64,000 bases of DNA from assembly GCF_014898815.1 (NCBI RefSeq), contig NW_026515497.1:682001-746000 (forward strand), written 5' to 3'. The number at the start of each line of letters is the position of its first letter. Within the stretch, counting starts at the first letter, position 1. Shown piece by piece: positions 34,211 to 48,100 of this stretch. Made by a program: the position numbers and the translations under genes. The notes below the pieces were generated by a model. The model saw only the letters and a program-made list of their open reading frames with translations. It had not been told where the DNA came from and did not search any database. This DNA is from Panonychus citri. Lineage: Eukaryota; Arthropoda; Arachnida; Trombidiformes; Tetranychidae.

Positions 34211-35417
34211 GTTTTGATTAGACAAAAAACTTAAAATTCTTGATTTAATCTGTCGATACATTTGATAATAATAGTAATCAAATTTATAACGATCACAATT
34301 AGACTGGTTCCTCTTTTTGTTTCATTATTACTTTCGTTGCATAAACTGTGCTGATTGTTGATTCAGTTCCCCGGTCTAATCATCAAACAATGATTTACAT
34401 TACAATTAACAATGAGAAACATGATAGAAAATTAAATTTCATCAACACTCTTGAAGTGAAAGTAAATCAAAGTTACTCTGTTAATTGTTGGCCTTGAACA
34501 ATTCAAGCAATACAAATAACAATTTATATTAGTTAAGGGAATAGTGATTTATTTTCAGTTGTTGATCAGTTTATGATTAAAGTGAATTAAAAAGTGTTGC
34601 TAACAAGTAAATTGAATCAAATTGTTAATCATTAATCTTAAAATAGATTGATAATAAGAGTGAGAGGGAAATTTTCAATTAGTTAATTGTTAAAGTATGT
34701 TAGTGGTTTATGGTGATTTGTTGATTGGTCACAAGTAGCTGATGATTGTTATATTGAACTATTGTTGGTTAACTAACCTGAAGATGATTAAATTATTTTC
34801 GTTGGTTGATTAATATCGAAGGTGATTAAGATTCTTAATGATCAGATAAATAGAATCCATTTAATGATGAAAATATTCAATTAAAAGGAATTAGATTATA
34901 TCAACATGAAAATGACGACAATTAAAGTCAAAGGCGTTTACACACATAGGGAGATATTTTTATCATCACCATTATCATTTAGATTAGTGACAATTAATAT
35001 TATATTATGAATAATATTTAATCGTTCGGATGTTTACTAATGATTTGATTATGAATAGTTGCTTTTAATTAATGAATATGATCAAGAGACAATTTTAATG
35101 TCGCCCAATCCATTCACATTTGAATTTATCTCTTTTTCCAAACTAACCTTTTTTTGGGACTTTTTTAGGAAAATGATGGAGATAAAGTTGATGGTGATGA
35201 TGATGATGATGAGAGAGAGAGAGAGAGAAAAGGTCGATTAAATACCCTTTAAGCAAGAGTATGTAATTTAGTCGATCATCTTTGCGTGACGATATTGTTG
35301 ATGCTTTGATTATACTCATGATGTTGATGTTCAAATCAGTTGATGATGAGAGTTAACTTTATCTTTTTGATGATGATAATTGTTGGACTCGATAGAAATG
35401 ATAAAGATCTGAAAGAG

Positions 35418-35450
<33 letters not shown>

Positions 35451-35719
35451 TAAGTTTCTCAAGAGAAAGAGACTTAAGGTGAAAAAATGGAGAAAGAAAA
35501 ACAAAAAAAATGAAGGAAAAAGAGAAAAATATATAAGTTACAGGTAAGAAATCGAAAGAAAGAGACAAATTATTTCGTAAGTTTGAAGAAAATGCTGGAA
35601 AGAGAAAGAGAAATAATTGATTCGATTGTGATTTAATTGGTGACCTCGATGCTCGAATTTCCTGGCAATCGGTTTTGATTGTTTGTTATTTGATTTTCAT
35701 TCGTTTGTCAAATTGAAAT

Positions 35720-35760
<41 letters not shown>

Positions 35761-38700
35761 GGAAAGAGGTAAATAAAGGTGAGAAAGAAACGTAGGAGGG
35801 GATGAGAGATGAAGAGTGAGAGAGAAAAGTGTTTATGAGAGAGAAGGGGTAGTAATGAGGAGGAAAAATACAGGTAAATAAGTGTGTCTATTGGAATCGC
35901 TGGTGAAACAGTTTATTCAGAAACACTGTTGTTGTGAGTTGGCTTAATGTGTCATTCAATTGATGGTTTAAGGTGCTGATAGTTGTTGTTGAACGTGTTT
36001 CAAGTTGAAGATGATAATGATTATGATGATGAAGATTGTTGTTGGCGTTTCAATTTGATGTTGTTATTGATGAATATTAAGAATGAAACAACATGGTGAT
36101 GATGATGAGAAGAGAGACAATTGAAAAACAATTGATGAAATAATTCAACTAATTGTTGTCACTTTTTAACTTCTTCATGTTATTTGTTTTCAAATTAACC
36201 AATTGAATTGTGCTTTTCCTAAATTGTTACAACAATTTTCCTCCTTGTGAATTTTCACCAATTATCGGATATTTATTGTGACTTAATTTCATCCATTTAT
36301 CCATGGGACATTTAACAACTGGATTTGTAGCTGGTTAATTGTTATCATCTCAACAGAAGTTAATTGTTACCTGTAATAAGGAAAGACGAACAGAAATCAA
36401 ATTTAATTGTAAGTGGACGACTAATTTTTACTTCTTTAACCTTTTTGTTTTGATTGTCATCGTTTTTTTCATGTTAATTAAATGATTGATGGCTAATTGT
36501 CACCATTGTTATTACCACAGTGATTTGAGTACTTTAAAAAAGGTTATTTCAACAATAACGTGATAAAGATGAGATTTGATAATCAGCTCGTCATTTAACC
36601 TAATTTGTTGTATTATCAATGAAACGGTTGACAATCATCTTGAAATTACTGTTGAATTGAAAAACAGGTTGGTTAATTTGATAATAATGTTGATTGAAGA
36701 AAGAGTAAAGAAATGACAACAGGTAATTGTTAAATCCAAGGTGATTAATTTGATTGTAGCCAAAACAATCAACGAAAGAGTAATCAACATACAATCGTAA
36801 TAGTGTTCAACTAATTTTTCATCATCTCCTCATGGTTGTCACCTTGATTTCCACAGAGGAAACAGATAATATTTATATATTAATGTACATCTGAAAGTCT
36901 GAATCAAATTAACTTATTGTAATAGTTATTTTTGTCATCTTAATCAATTTAAGTGATAACAAAAAGATGAAGTTGATGATGATGAAGGTAAGTTAATCAA
37001 TCCATCATCAAGTATAATCCAAATAAGTTATCATCTCGATTCTTATAATAATACCAGCGTTTTGTTGTGAATGAAGAAGAAAAAATTAATGAGAAAATGA
37101 AATAACATTTGATTAGTTTATATTCTTGATCAGTTGTAAATTGCTAAGAGCAAATTAACTATCCAATTAACCTTATAACTCTTGGTGTATTATTTAACTT
37201 GAAATAAATAGTTACCTTTTCATACCGGTTTATCATTAGAAACCATTATATTTATCTAACGGTATTCAGTTAAAATAGCAATGGAAATGTGATTAATTAA
37301 CATCATCATCATCTTAATCAGCTGTTTAATCAATTTGTCAGCTTCATTATCTTTCAACGTCTTTGGTTGCGTTTTTTTATGGGTCAGAGGGATTAGAGTT
37401 ACGACTTAGTCAATTGTCATCTAAAAGAGTAAAAAACAAGAGAAAATATCAACATAATTAGTAAATTGTGTATATCAGAATCAGTTGATTAGTCAATTAA
37501 AGATGGAAACATAAATCGAGGGAGAGAAGGTAAATTGATACAAACAAAGTTAATTCTGGTTGAACGTGTGGATTAATATTTCACTTTTTTTAAAAACGAT
37601 GATTGATTTGCTTAATCATGACAATAAGATGATATCTTATTGAATATATTGATAGACAATTAACTAATGAGTAGTATAATGTGAACAACGTGACAATCAA
37701 CAATACAGTTGAATTACAAGATATTACTCAAAGAAAATTACCTCTAAATTACAAACAATCAAACAAGATTGAAAATGTAATTTGCCTTAAAAAATTTGCT
37801 GGGTGTAGATTTAAGGTTTACTTGTAAGATTAAGGCTTCCATCCTCTTGGATGATTCATCTCATTAATCTAATCATTATCGTATTGGTAAATTAGTGTAG
37901 AAAAAACAACAACAGCAACAATTAAGTGCAATACAATTGGTAGATTAGTGATTAATTGTTAAAGTTAAAGTTTAACAACCAATGTTGACACTAGAGGAAA
38001 ACGTTATCATTGAGCCTTTTAAAATTTAGATAAATTGTAACGATGAAAATGTAAACACCTTGAAAAGTAAACCAGGAAACCGGAAAGATAAATCAACCAG
38101 ATAACACGATTAGTGGTCCACAATTTATATAAATTATCTGAATCAAAATGGTAAATAAACATAGGAACAAATAAAAATTAACAAACCATTGAATGAAAAA
38201 GAAGCGAAGAAAAAAAAAATCAAATCTAAACAAAATCAAAGAGAGAAAAAAAGTAAACAAAGAATCAACATCTTTTTCTTATTCTCTTTTTGTTCCACTC
38301 CTACAATTAGATTATATCAAACAGAGTTACATTAATCATACTAATAATCCCTAATGAACATGTATAGTTACAATAATTAGATAGTAATTAATCAAATCAA
38401 TGATTACAATCAAGATTATAGGAAAAACAAAAAGACAAACAAATATGTTTACTCACCAAAACAAAGACATCAACAAGTGACCAAGCAAAAACCGTTGACA
38501 CTTTTTTGAAAGCAAATTTTTACCAATTAACCATCAAGTTGATTAAAAATGGAAGTCCAATTATAAATGAGGATAATGAAAATGTAAATTAAGGTTAATA
38601 TGAATAATCTATAGAGAAAAATAAACGCTAATTTCAGGTCACTTTTATCAAGAAGAAAAAAAAATAAAACCGATAAAAACACCAAATAGATTTAATCATA

Positions 38701-39435
38701 CGAACCTTTTTAATCTGATTACCTGTTCTCCTCATTTCACTTTAACCATATAATCTGATGAATGATTTAAATCCAATTTACGAAAATGATTTAGAAAAAA
38801 ATAAATTGTGATCAGTTAATCAAATTATGTTAACCTTTCAATTGGAACTTTCGAAGAACAAAAATTTTCTATTCGTTTGTTGTTCTAGTTGCGATTTTTA
38901 TTCGCTAGATGGGGTTAGTGTTTTTCTTTCTTTTCTCTTTCTTTTTGTTTCTCTTTCGCTTTCATCGGTTGGATTTTCATTCTAATGGAAACTTCATCAA
39001 GAGCAATGTTGAATTCTGGATTTTTCATTTTCTCTTATTGTTTTTTACTTCTTTTAATTATGATTATTGTTGCTACCTTAATGATTCTTAATTTACTTTA
39101 CTTTAATCACTTGTCACTATTTTCATCATCTCAATCATCATCTTCATCGATTGTGCCTTAGTAACACAAGTCGCAAAAAAGAAAATTGAAAATTACAACT
39201 GTCAAGTCAAATGGTCAATTTTTTCTTCTCTTTTTACATTTTATGTTCTTTTCTCTTCAATTTTTCCTTTGTCTTTGTGTTGTTACTCTCGATTTAAAGT
39301 TATACATCTTGTTAACAGAAGAATATCCGTTTTTGTAAATAATTTCTCATCTCATTTTCTCTCTTCATGTTAATATTTACTTGCTTTTATACCTTAAGGT
39401 TACTGGTGACGAAAATTGAACAAAGTTAAACAAAA
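34211..39435. other. Intergenic DNA with microsatellites
   Basis: AT-rich with (GAT/ATG)n near 35190-35210 and 36020-36040, and GA repeats at 35211-35230, 35424-35450 and 35721-35757. No ORF beyond repeat translations. The KIF16B leader occupies the last few hundred bases. Confidence 0.5.
35721..35757. repeat. (GA)n microsatellite, about 18 units
   Basis: Uninterrupted GA dinucleotides, the longest run of several in this window (others include 10060-10094, 10450-10473 and 35424-35450). Confidence 0.95.
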
Positions 39436-42400
39436 ATGGCCTCCGTTAAAGTTGCTGTCAGGGTGAGACCTTTCAATAATAGGTAAGTTTGATTTTTTCG
39501 CTTATTCTTTTGATTTCATTTTTTATCTCTTTCTATCAGTGTAATTTTGCCATTTCTATCATTAGATTTAACTTCCTTATTGTTCTAAAAAAAATTCTAC
39601 TGAAATTTACTATGATTTCTTTCAACGATTATGTTGAAAGAAAGTCTTCTCATGCGTTTCTCTTTAAACACTATTTTTAATTTTTCTGCCAATTATCTCT
39701 TACTTTCTATCTCTTAGGGAAATTGACATGGGTAGTTCTTGTATCATAAGAATGGAGGGTAAAAAAACTGCTATTGTTAACCCTAATCCTCGACCTGATT
39801 TATTGGATACAACTGCAAGTCCAACGGTATTTGATGGGTCACGAAAAGAGTTTACTTTTGACCATTCGTATTGGTCATTTGATGAAAGTGATAAAGATTT
39901 TTCTTCACAAGAGCAAGTTTATGAAGACTTGGGTCGCCCAGTGGTTGAAGATGCTTTCGAAGGTTATAATGCTTGTATTTTCGCCTATGGTCAAACTGGA
40001 TCGGGTAAAACTTTCACCATGATCGGTTCTCCTGGAAATGAAGGATTAATCCCTCGAATTTGTAAAAATTTATTCGTTCGAATGAAAATGGAGTGTAACA
40101 AAGAAAGTTCTTATCGAACTGAGGTCAGTTATCTGGAAATTTATAATGAAAAAGTCAAAGATTTACTGGGTAAAGGAGAGGCCAGTTTAAAAGTTCGTGA
40201 ACATCCAAAGCTTGGTCCATATGTACAAGATTTATCGAAACATTTGGTTACCGATTTTCGTGACGTTGAAGAGCTAATGGCCCGAGGTAATGCTCGTCGT
40301 ACAACAGCAGCAACCGGAATGAATGATACCAGTAGTCGATCTCATGCCATTTTTACCATCGCCTTTTCTCAAGCAACTTTTGCTGGTAAAACACCAAGGG
40401 AAACATTGAGTAAAATAAATCTAGTCGATTTAGCTGGTAGTGAGAGAGCCATGGCCACTGGTGCTAGTGGACAAAGGCTTAAGGAAGGTGGTCACATTAA
40501 CAAAAGTTTGGTAACTGTTGGATCAGTAATCAAAGCATTGGCCGAATCAAGTCAACAAAATCTTAATCCACCAACAACCTCAACTCCACGTCATGTTTTT
40601 ATCCCTTATCGAGATTCGGTTCTTACATGGCTTTTAAAGGACAGTCTTGGAGGTAATTCAAAGACTGTAATGATAGCCACCATATCACCAGCTGATTGTA
40701 ATTATAGTGAGACTTTATCAACTTTACATTATGCTAATCGAGCCAAAAATATTATCAACAAACCAACAATCAATGAAGACACTAATACCAAGCTTATACG
40801 TGACTTACGAGCTGAAATTGAGAAATTAAAATTATTACTTGGCGATCATCCAACATTTATTGAAAAAGTTCACGAAAATGAGGCTAAAGTGAAAATGTTA
40901 ACTGAAGAATGGACTGAAAAATGGAAAGAGACACAAAGAATATTGAAAGAACAAAAATCTCTTGGACTTCGTAAAGCTGGACTTGGTATAATTTTAGATT
41001 CTGATTTACCTCACCTACTATCAATTAATGACGGTTTATTAAGCTCGGGTATGACTTTATACCAATTGAAAGAGGGTCGAACATTAATTGGAACCGAATA
41101 TGGATTAACCAAACAAGATATTAATTTACAAGGTTTTGACATAGAAGATGAACACTGCTACATCGATCTTATCGATGGTGTTGCAACGATTACTCCGATA
41201 AACAATTCATTGTGTTTTATGAACGCTGTACAAATTGATGAACCAACTCGTCTTACCCATGGATGTGTAATTATGCTTGGTCGTAATAATATGTTCCGAT
41301 TCAATGATCCAGGAGCCATGAATAAATTAAAAAGAGAGCGAAATGATAACAACTCATCTTTACTCAATCTATCTAAAATAATGAGTCATTCAACTGAATT
41401 AGCCAAATCATGGGATAATTTATGGTCCCAGGTAAACGAAGGTGAATGTTTCGATAGAGGAGTTGACCTTTGTGATATTGAGGAGAAACGTCGTGAGATT
41501 GAAGAGCTGGAAGAGGAGCATCGTCGAGCCGAACAGCGTAGATTGGAAGAGCAACAACGAGCTGACCTTGAATTGGAAATGAAAAGAAAAGATTTGGAAA
41601 AGTTAATCACTGAAAATGAGTTACTCGAAAAGAAAAGATCAGAAACCGAAGCAGAATTAAAATTGATGAGGGAAGAAATCGCCAACATAAGTGGTCTTAA
41701 TGGTGGTGATGTTGATGTTACACTCGAAAAATGTTCAAAATGTTCAACAAATGGAGGTGACCTTTTGTTAAGTTACAGCGATACTGGTTTAACCAATGGA
41801 GAGACTGATAAAAAGACAGCAAATGATAACAATGATACAAATGTTGATGATGGTCAACCAGAAAGTAATACTGAATCTTTTAATTTATCATCAACGTCTT
41901 CATCTACAACCGTTTGTCAATGTAATAACAATACAATTAGTGATACATCAGCAACGATAATCTCATCATCATCATCGTCAGAGGAAATACCATCAACAAC
42001 AACCGAAAACTATGTTAATAAATTAAGTGAACTGAAAGCTTTTGAGGAGCGATTAGTTGCCATGGAGAAAAATTTAAATGAACAAAAGTCACTTTTTGAA
42101 ATGCAACGAACCAAAGAGTTAAGTCAAATACAAAAGGAGAAGGACAATCTCAATGAGATGGAGAAACAAGTTGAACTGGACATGTTTATCGAACGAGAGG
42201 TTCAACGTCGACTTCGTGATCATCAAGCAAAATGTGAGAAAACCTGGAGAGATGGACTGGAATCGCGAGCAAATGATTATCTTCGTATAACAACATCATC
42301 TCCCACCTTGATGCTTGCAGAGGAAATGGAAGAAGATGAAGATCAAATATTCATCAAAATACTTTCTTACAAATGGATAGAGCGAGCCTTTGATTCACAC

Positions 42401-42754
42401 TATGAATATATGGTTGTTATTTGTATTAATGGTCATCGATTGACTATTCACCGACGATATCGTCAATTTCGTGAATTTCATCTTACTCTAGAACGAAATT
42501 ATGGAACCCGGGAGTCTATAATGATACCCTATTTCCCACCGAGGAAAATGTTCTGGACGAAATCATCAACTTCCCTGGCTGAAGAAAGGAGGAAAAGTTT
42601 GGAAAAATATCTTCGAAAAGTAATTCCAATGTTCATCCGAGTTCCTGATTCTCCTCTAAATTATAAAGTTCAAGGAGCTAAAAAATTATCTCTTTCTCAT
42701 CTTTTACAATTTTCTAATTTCTTCAAAGATGATGTTCCAGATATTGAAGATTAA
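39436..42754 (+). CDS. KIF16B: KIF16B / Klp98A-type kinesin-3 with PX domain
   Basis: Two coding exons, 39436-39482 (MASVKVAVRVRPFNNR) and 39718-42754, give 1027 residues. The motor domain (about 1-365) has the P-loop GQTGSGKT at 107-114, NDTSSRSHAIF (switch I), LVDLAGSERA (switch II) and YRDSVLTWLLKDSLGGNS. Then come the kinesin-3 neck (RAKNIINKPTINED), an FHA domain around LIGTEYGLTKQDINLQG, charged coiled coils, a Ser/Thr/Asn-rich linker, a further coiled coil and a C-terminal PX domain (about 893-1010, RRYRQFREFH for PI3P). KIF16B moves early endosomes toward microtubule plus ends. At 1027 residues the stalk is shorter than human. The huge second exon with a single 235-bp intron is notable. 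Confidence 0.96.
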
Positions 42755-43542
42755 TCAATTCCCAAGTCTAGTCCAACCATCACCTCCCATAAGCATCATC
42801 ACAATTAGCAACCTTCCCAATCTGATAATCCATTGGATCAAAAAAAAAGTTCTGATGTGTCAACAATCAATCTTCCCTTAGACACTTGTCATTGTTTTCA
42901 TCATCAATTGTTTACCTGATCAAGATGCTATTTCTTCCGCTCCAAGCAATTGAGAGAGAAATTGTCTCATTGGTAAAAGAGCTAAGAAATTTGTTAATTG
43001 TTTTAATTACTTTGCCATCTATGTTTCTCTCTCTCTCTCTCACCATCTATTCATTTCTTTGGATGATAACAACAAAAAGACAACATCAAAAGAATCAACT
43101 TTTTAAATTGTTTCACAAAATCAATCACCTTTAAATCCAGTGCATTTTTTTAATAAGCAAGAAAAAAGTAGTAACAATTAACTCGATATATCATGAAAAG
43201 TTCACAATCAATCTACCAGAAATCAAAGTGCAACTTAAATCAAATTATTCTGTCATTTATGATGACAACATTTTGTGCGAAAAATTTTTCTAATCTTGTA
43301 ATTTTCTCAATTTGTTTTTATGTATTTTCGTCAACAGAAAACTTATCACTATCATTGTACATTAATATTATATATAAATATGTATTTATATTGTTGCTAA
43401 TTAGCAAGAAAACAAAATTGATGCATAATTAAATTTTTAAATTATTAATTTTCTTACAATAAATTGCTAACCTTTTGAAGGTAATTCAAAATGGTTACTA
43501 ATACAAATGGAAAAAAATTTCAATTCGAATGATTGAAAAACT
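42755..43542. other. 3' flanks of convergent KIF16B and LSM11
   Basis: AT-rich, several small ORFs without family resemblance. Nothing further seen. Confidence 0.45.
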
Positions 43543-44289
43543 TCAATTAACAGATTCTGATGATTCCAATGAAACGGTTAACACATTTGATCCTCTGACA
43601 AAAATTGTTTTCAAATTTCTTCGAACATTTTTGGGTAAATCATCAGGAGAACAATTAGAAGAATCATCTTCAGATGATTTAATTAGAGCAACTTTTTCAA
43701 TCACATTTGACAAAATTAAGTTGTAATGTTTATCAAAGGCAATCAGAGATCCAAATAGTTGAGCGATTTGTTGATGATGATGGAAGATAATTTTCCTCCG
43801 TCTGATTACCACTTTAATCTGTTGACCGATACACTTGAATAGAAACGATTGTGGTCCAGTTACATCAGAATTCATGAGAGATAAAACTGATTTTCCATCT
43901 CGCTTTTCAAATCGTAAATTTGGAACAAGAGTTTTTTTTAATTGTTCTTCACGTTTTTTCACATCTATTTTAAATCTACTCTCATAATCACCATCACTTG
44001 TTGGCAACACACCAATTTTAACAGAACCAGCACCTTGACCACCAGCAACCGGTGAATTAGCGGATAAACCCATTGGAGAATCTGTAACAATTAACCCTAA
44101 TTGTGTTGCTCCACTTTTCTTTTCATATTCATCAAGATGATTATACGTTTTAGCTTTTGGATCGGGTAACTTGATTGTCTTTATATCGGCAATTAAAACA
44201 GCCCTTGGATCCAATTGATCTGATTCAAGATTCAAACATTCCAATGCATGATCGACACTTGTAACCTTTGAACTACAACCTTCATCCAT
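43543..44289 (-). CDS. LSM11: LSM11, U7 snRNP Sm-like protein
   Basis: Single exon, 248 residues from ATG 44289. The C-terminal half holds a split Sm fold: IKVVIRRRKII and GSLIAFDKHYNLILSNVIEKV (Sm1), then after a Ser/Asp-rich spacer KTIFVRGSNVLTVSL (Sm2). This separated Sm1/Sm2 arrangement and the AFDKHYN/FVRG.NVL sequences are diagnostic of LSm11. With LSm10, LSm11 replaces SmD1/SmD2 in the U7 snRNP that processes replication-dependent histone mRNA 3' ends. The N-terminal extension (ALECLNLESDQLDPRAVLIAD), expected to contact FLASH, is shorter than in vertebrates. It shares a 204-bp divergent promoter with NCBP2AS2. Confidence 0.88.
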   Translation of the reverse strand: MDEGCSSKVTSVDHALECLNLESDQLDPRAVLIADIKTIKLPDPKAKTYNHLDEYEKKSGATQLGLIVTDSPMGLSANSPVAGGQGAGSVKIGVLPTSDGDYESRFKIDVKKREEQLKKTLVPNLRFEKRDGKSVLSLMNSDVTGPQSFLFKCIGQQIKVVIRRRKIIFHHHQQIAQLFGSLIAFDKHYNLILSNVIEKVALIKSSEDDSSNCSPDDLPKNVRRNLKTIFVRGSNVLTVSLESSESVN

Positions 44290-44493
44290 TAAAATAGATA
44301 ATCAGCTAATTGGAACAATTAAATTAACAAAAGTTAACTCTGATTAACCAAAACAATTTTTTCATTTTCATTAATTTTCAAAATAAAAACAAAACATTTT
44401 CATTGGACGATCGTGTCTCCATCTATCGGATTCTTTAGTAACTAATTAGGTAAACAAATGAATTTTTTTTTTCACTTTTTGATTGTAAGAAAA
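44290..44493. promoter_or_regulatory. Divergent LSM11/NCBP2AS2 promoter
   Basis: Only 204 bp separate the two opposed start codons. The interval has no TATA box that I would trust. The only GC-containing patch is GGACGATCGTGTCTCCATC near 44405. Confidence 0.6.
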
Positions 44494-45190
44494 ATGGTTT
44501 TCAAATTTTTAATTCAGTAAGTTAATTGTTAATCTAATCAAGCGGTTAAATGTTATTAATTTAATTTATTTTACTCTAACAGGGCCTTCCTCAGGACACA
44601 GAGTTCACCTTACATCGAATCATTAATAGATAAAGTAAGTAAAAGATAATTGTTAATCCTTTTTGTTGAAATTTTCCTTCGTCTCAATGATGTTGAAGGT
44701 TTTTCAATTTCTAATTTATATTCTCATTCTCATTTAGTTAATTAATTGTTTTATTTAGAATTTTATTCTTTACAAAATATTCTAATTCTCTTGTTTCATC
44801 TGTTTCAATTGTCTAGCTATCCAATACCAGGCCTATTAGACGATCTGCTCAATTGGCTGCTTATTTTATTACCAAAGGTAACAAAATTGTCAATACAATT
44901 TGAATATACAAATGTATTAATGACAATCTATTAATTATCTATCATTTATTGATAACTAATCATCAAGCTCTTTTGTCTATCTTCCTCGTCGTTCCTCTAT
45001 TGATACACCTTCGATGTGTTACCGTTTAGTTTTAAATGATCACTAATATTTAATTTTGTTTCCTCAATATTTTCCTTTAGGAAGTCAATCAATTGGTAAA
45101 GATTTGCAAGGATTATTTAACTCGAAAGGAATCAAAGCAATTAAAGATAAATTTAGTGGAGGAGGAGGAGGTAGTGGATCAAAATATTAA
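44494..45190 (+). CDS. NCBP2AS2: NCBP2AS2-like small mitochondrial/secreted microprotein
   Basis: Four exons, 44494-44516, 44583-44634, 44817-44877 and 45081-45190, join in perfect phase to 81 residues. The N-terminal pattern MVFKFLIQAFL...IESLIDKLSNTRPIRRSAQLAA matches the conserved NCBP2AS2 motif (human MVLRRLLAALL...LSESRPIRRAAQL). The C-terminus differs, with KAIKDKF and a GGGGGSGSKY tail. The family is a small conserved metazoan protein of unclear function; human reports link it to mitochondria and to secretion. No single exon is long enough to be called as an ORF, so standard scans would miss this gene. It is divergent from LSM11. Confidence 0.85.
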
Positions 45191-48100
45191 CTAATTCAAT
45201 CGCAATTACAAATATAAATATTGTATCAATTTTAGTTTATTAATCAAATTACCTGTTTACCCGAGTTGAGAATGGTGTTAATTCAATTTGCCTGTGATAC
45301 ACTTACAATTAATTATCTTCTTGTAGTAATATATTTGTGTACATATTATATGAATGGAGGAGGAAGATGAAAACAAAAAAGTACAGATAAATGAAGAGGT
45401 AAATTAACAATCATCTTTACTTTAATCAACAAACGTAGTGTTACAATTTACTAATCGTGATTTGATATCAAACAACAGGGGGGAACCCGTGACTTTGATT
45501 ATCAGCTAATCTCAGGGAATTAACAAATCACCTTGGGTGTCAATGAATTAATGATTAGCATCAGTAACTTTGTTGTTGTTTAACATTCAACTAAAAGAAT
45601 CAGCAACAATTTAACATTCACACTTAAAATCATTAATTGTCAACTTTTAATTCTTACCTACAAAGTGTGAATTTAATGGTACACCCTTGTTGTTGTTAAT
45701 TCTGTTGATGACAATTAGAGATGATAATCAACTAACGTCAACAAATATAATGATTGTTGATTAATTAATTAATTTTCTCATCCAACAATTTAAACGTAAA
45801 ATTTATCTGAAAATAAACAAAAATCTAACAGTCACTTTGCCTCATCTTTTGATTTAGTAGCAATTAATCAAAAGAAAAGCTAATTCACTAAATCAGAAAA
45901 GCCCATCGGTTAATTACCATAACAATTAAGACCTTGACAATTAAACAGCAATTTCAAGTTAATTGTTGTATTTCTGTTGAAACAATTTAGTAAACTTTTT
46001 CTTTTCAACATCAGAGACAATTGAATTTGAGTTTAATCACCTAACAATTAACTTCCATATACTAGTTAACCGACCGTTAATTTGACAATTAATTAACTGG
46101 TTAAAAATTAGGGATAGTTTTTAATTGAAATGAGTTGACAATTAGTTGATTATCTCTATGATTTACCAAATGAAAAGTTTTCTTTTGTCTAATATCATTG
46201 TGATTTCCACCATCAGGAGTACAACAATTAACTGATTATTTGATTGATCTTTGATTGGTACTGATTTTATTTCATTTCAAATTTGCAAGTTAATTGTTGA
46301 TTAGCTGAAGAAAGAAAAAAATAAATTAATGAAGCAATCATTTACTTCCTGACATCTAAATTAAATCATACTAAATGTAATTACCAAAAATCAACCAATG
46401 AATTAATATCCAAGGTAAACAAGCACAAAAATCACAATTAACTTAATTATTGAAACAATCAAAGGAAACAGATCTAATTAACTCAACTATTAAAGTTTTT
46501 TTTTCTCACTCCCTTTAATCAACAAATTGTCATCAATATCTCAGATTTAAACACTAACAATAAACAATTAGTTAATCATTTTGATACCTCAAGTACAAAA
46601 TTTTAAATATAAATAATAATTTAACCGATATCAGTTTTAATCACAATTAGTTATATAAAATATATAACTAATTGTTACACAATTGATTTGTAGATGAAAA
46701 TTTAATTGTCTCGAATCAAATAACAAACACAATTAACCATCAAAATCAATTACAAAACTTTTTTTTTGTTCGTTAATTGTAATTAATGAACAGTAACTAC
46801 AACAATTAGTAAATCAATATAAAGATTAACATCTTACCTTGTAAAAATTGAAAAGTTACTCGAAACAATCAATAACAATTAACTCACTCAATGAATTTTC
46901 AATATATTGATTGAGCAAAATTTACAAATCATAACTTAATCAACACCAAACAAATCAACAACAATTTATCATATTGATTAGATTGATCAACTAACCTTAA
47001 ATTTTGTAAACTTTTTGTTAATCAACAGAAAAAGTTTTTTTGTTGTTGTCTAATTGTTTCAAACACCAGATTCATTTTAATTGTTGTAATACAAATTTCA
47101 TTGATAATTAACTAAATCACTACATCTCATCATTTGATTTATATCAACAATCAATGTTAATTATTTTATCCAAATCTAAATCAACCTTGTGAATACATAA
47201 TATTGTTAATTGTTATTGTTGTTGTTTCCATTGATTAGTTTATCCTTTAATCATTTTGTGATTATATTAAATTGTTGGAGGTAAAAAATTAAATCACATG
47301 GAAAAATTGACTGATTAGTGATTAATTATCATCATTATTGACCAATTGAAAAAAAAACTGTTCAACAATTTATAACAATTAACTAAAAGGTAAATTTGTT
47401 TCCTGAAACTTTTTAACTCAATTAATTTCTCGTTATCATTTTTTGATTGTTGATTAAAACTGTAATTAACTTTTGAACTGCAGTTAATTGTTAAGTTTTG
47501 AACTTGATCATGAATGTTATTTATTTAAAGGATGATCAACAAGATGATGATGATGATAATGATGATAATCAAGGTGAATCCCTTAATCATTAACAACAAT
47601 CATCAAGGATAATCATGATTGTGTATAAAATTGACTTGAATCAAAATCTACATAGAGACTTGAGTCTAATCATTACAATTGATTGTTGTTTTATCGTTAT
47701 TGCTGATTGCTTATTAATTGTAACCATCCAGTAACAATCAAATAGGTAAATATCGTCATCTTTATCATCATCATCATCATGATTATAAATCATAATCAAT
47801 GAAATCAATCAACAGAATCATGTTAGATTTTTTTTCCTAATTCAAAGTTATAGTTTTATTATTGATAAAAATGATTAGTGTTTCTTATTGTCTTGCAAAC
47901 AATCAACTTAATTGTCTCATTATTTGTTGGTGATAATCAAATTAATTGCGTCTTCATAACCATTAGTTTCATGTCGACTTGACAGTTAACACCTATTTTT
48001 AAATTGTTGACAATTAACCAGATTTTTGTTGATTCTCATCGTTAATTTTGATTGTTTAAATTGTCTCGTTGTTAATTTTTAATTGTTACTTTTCAATGAT

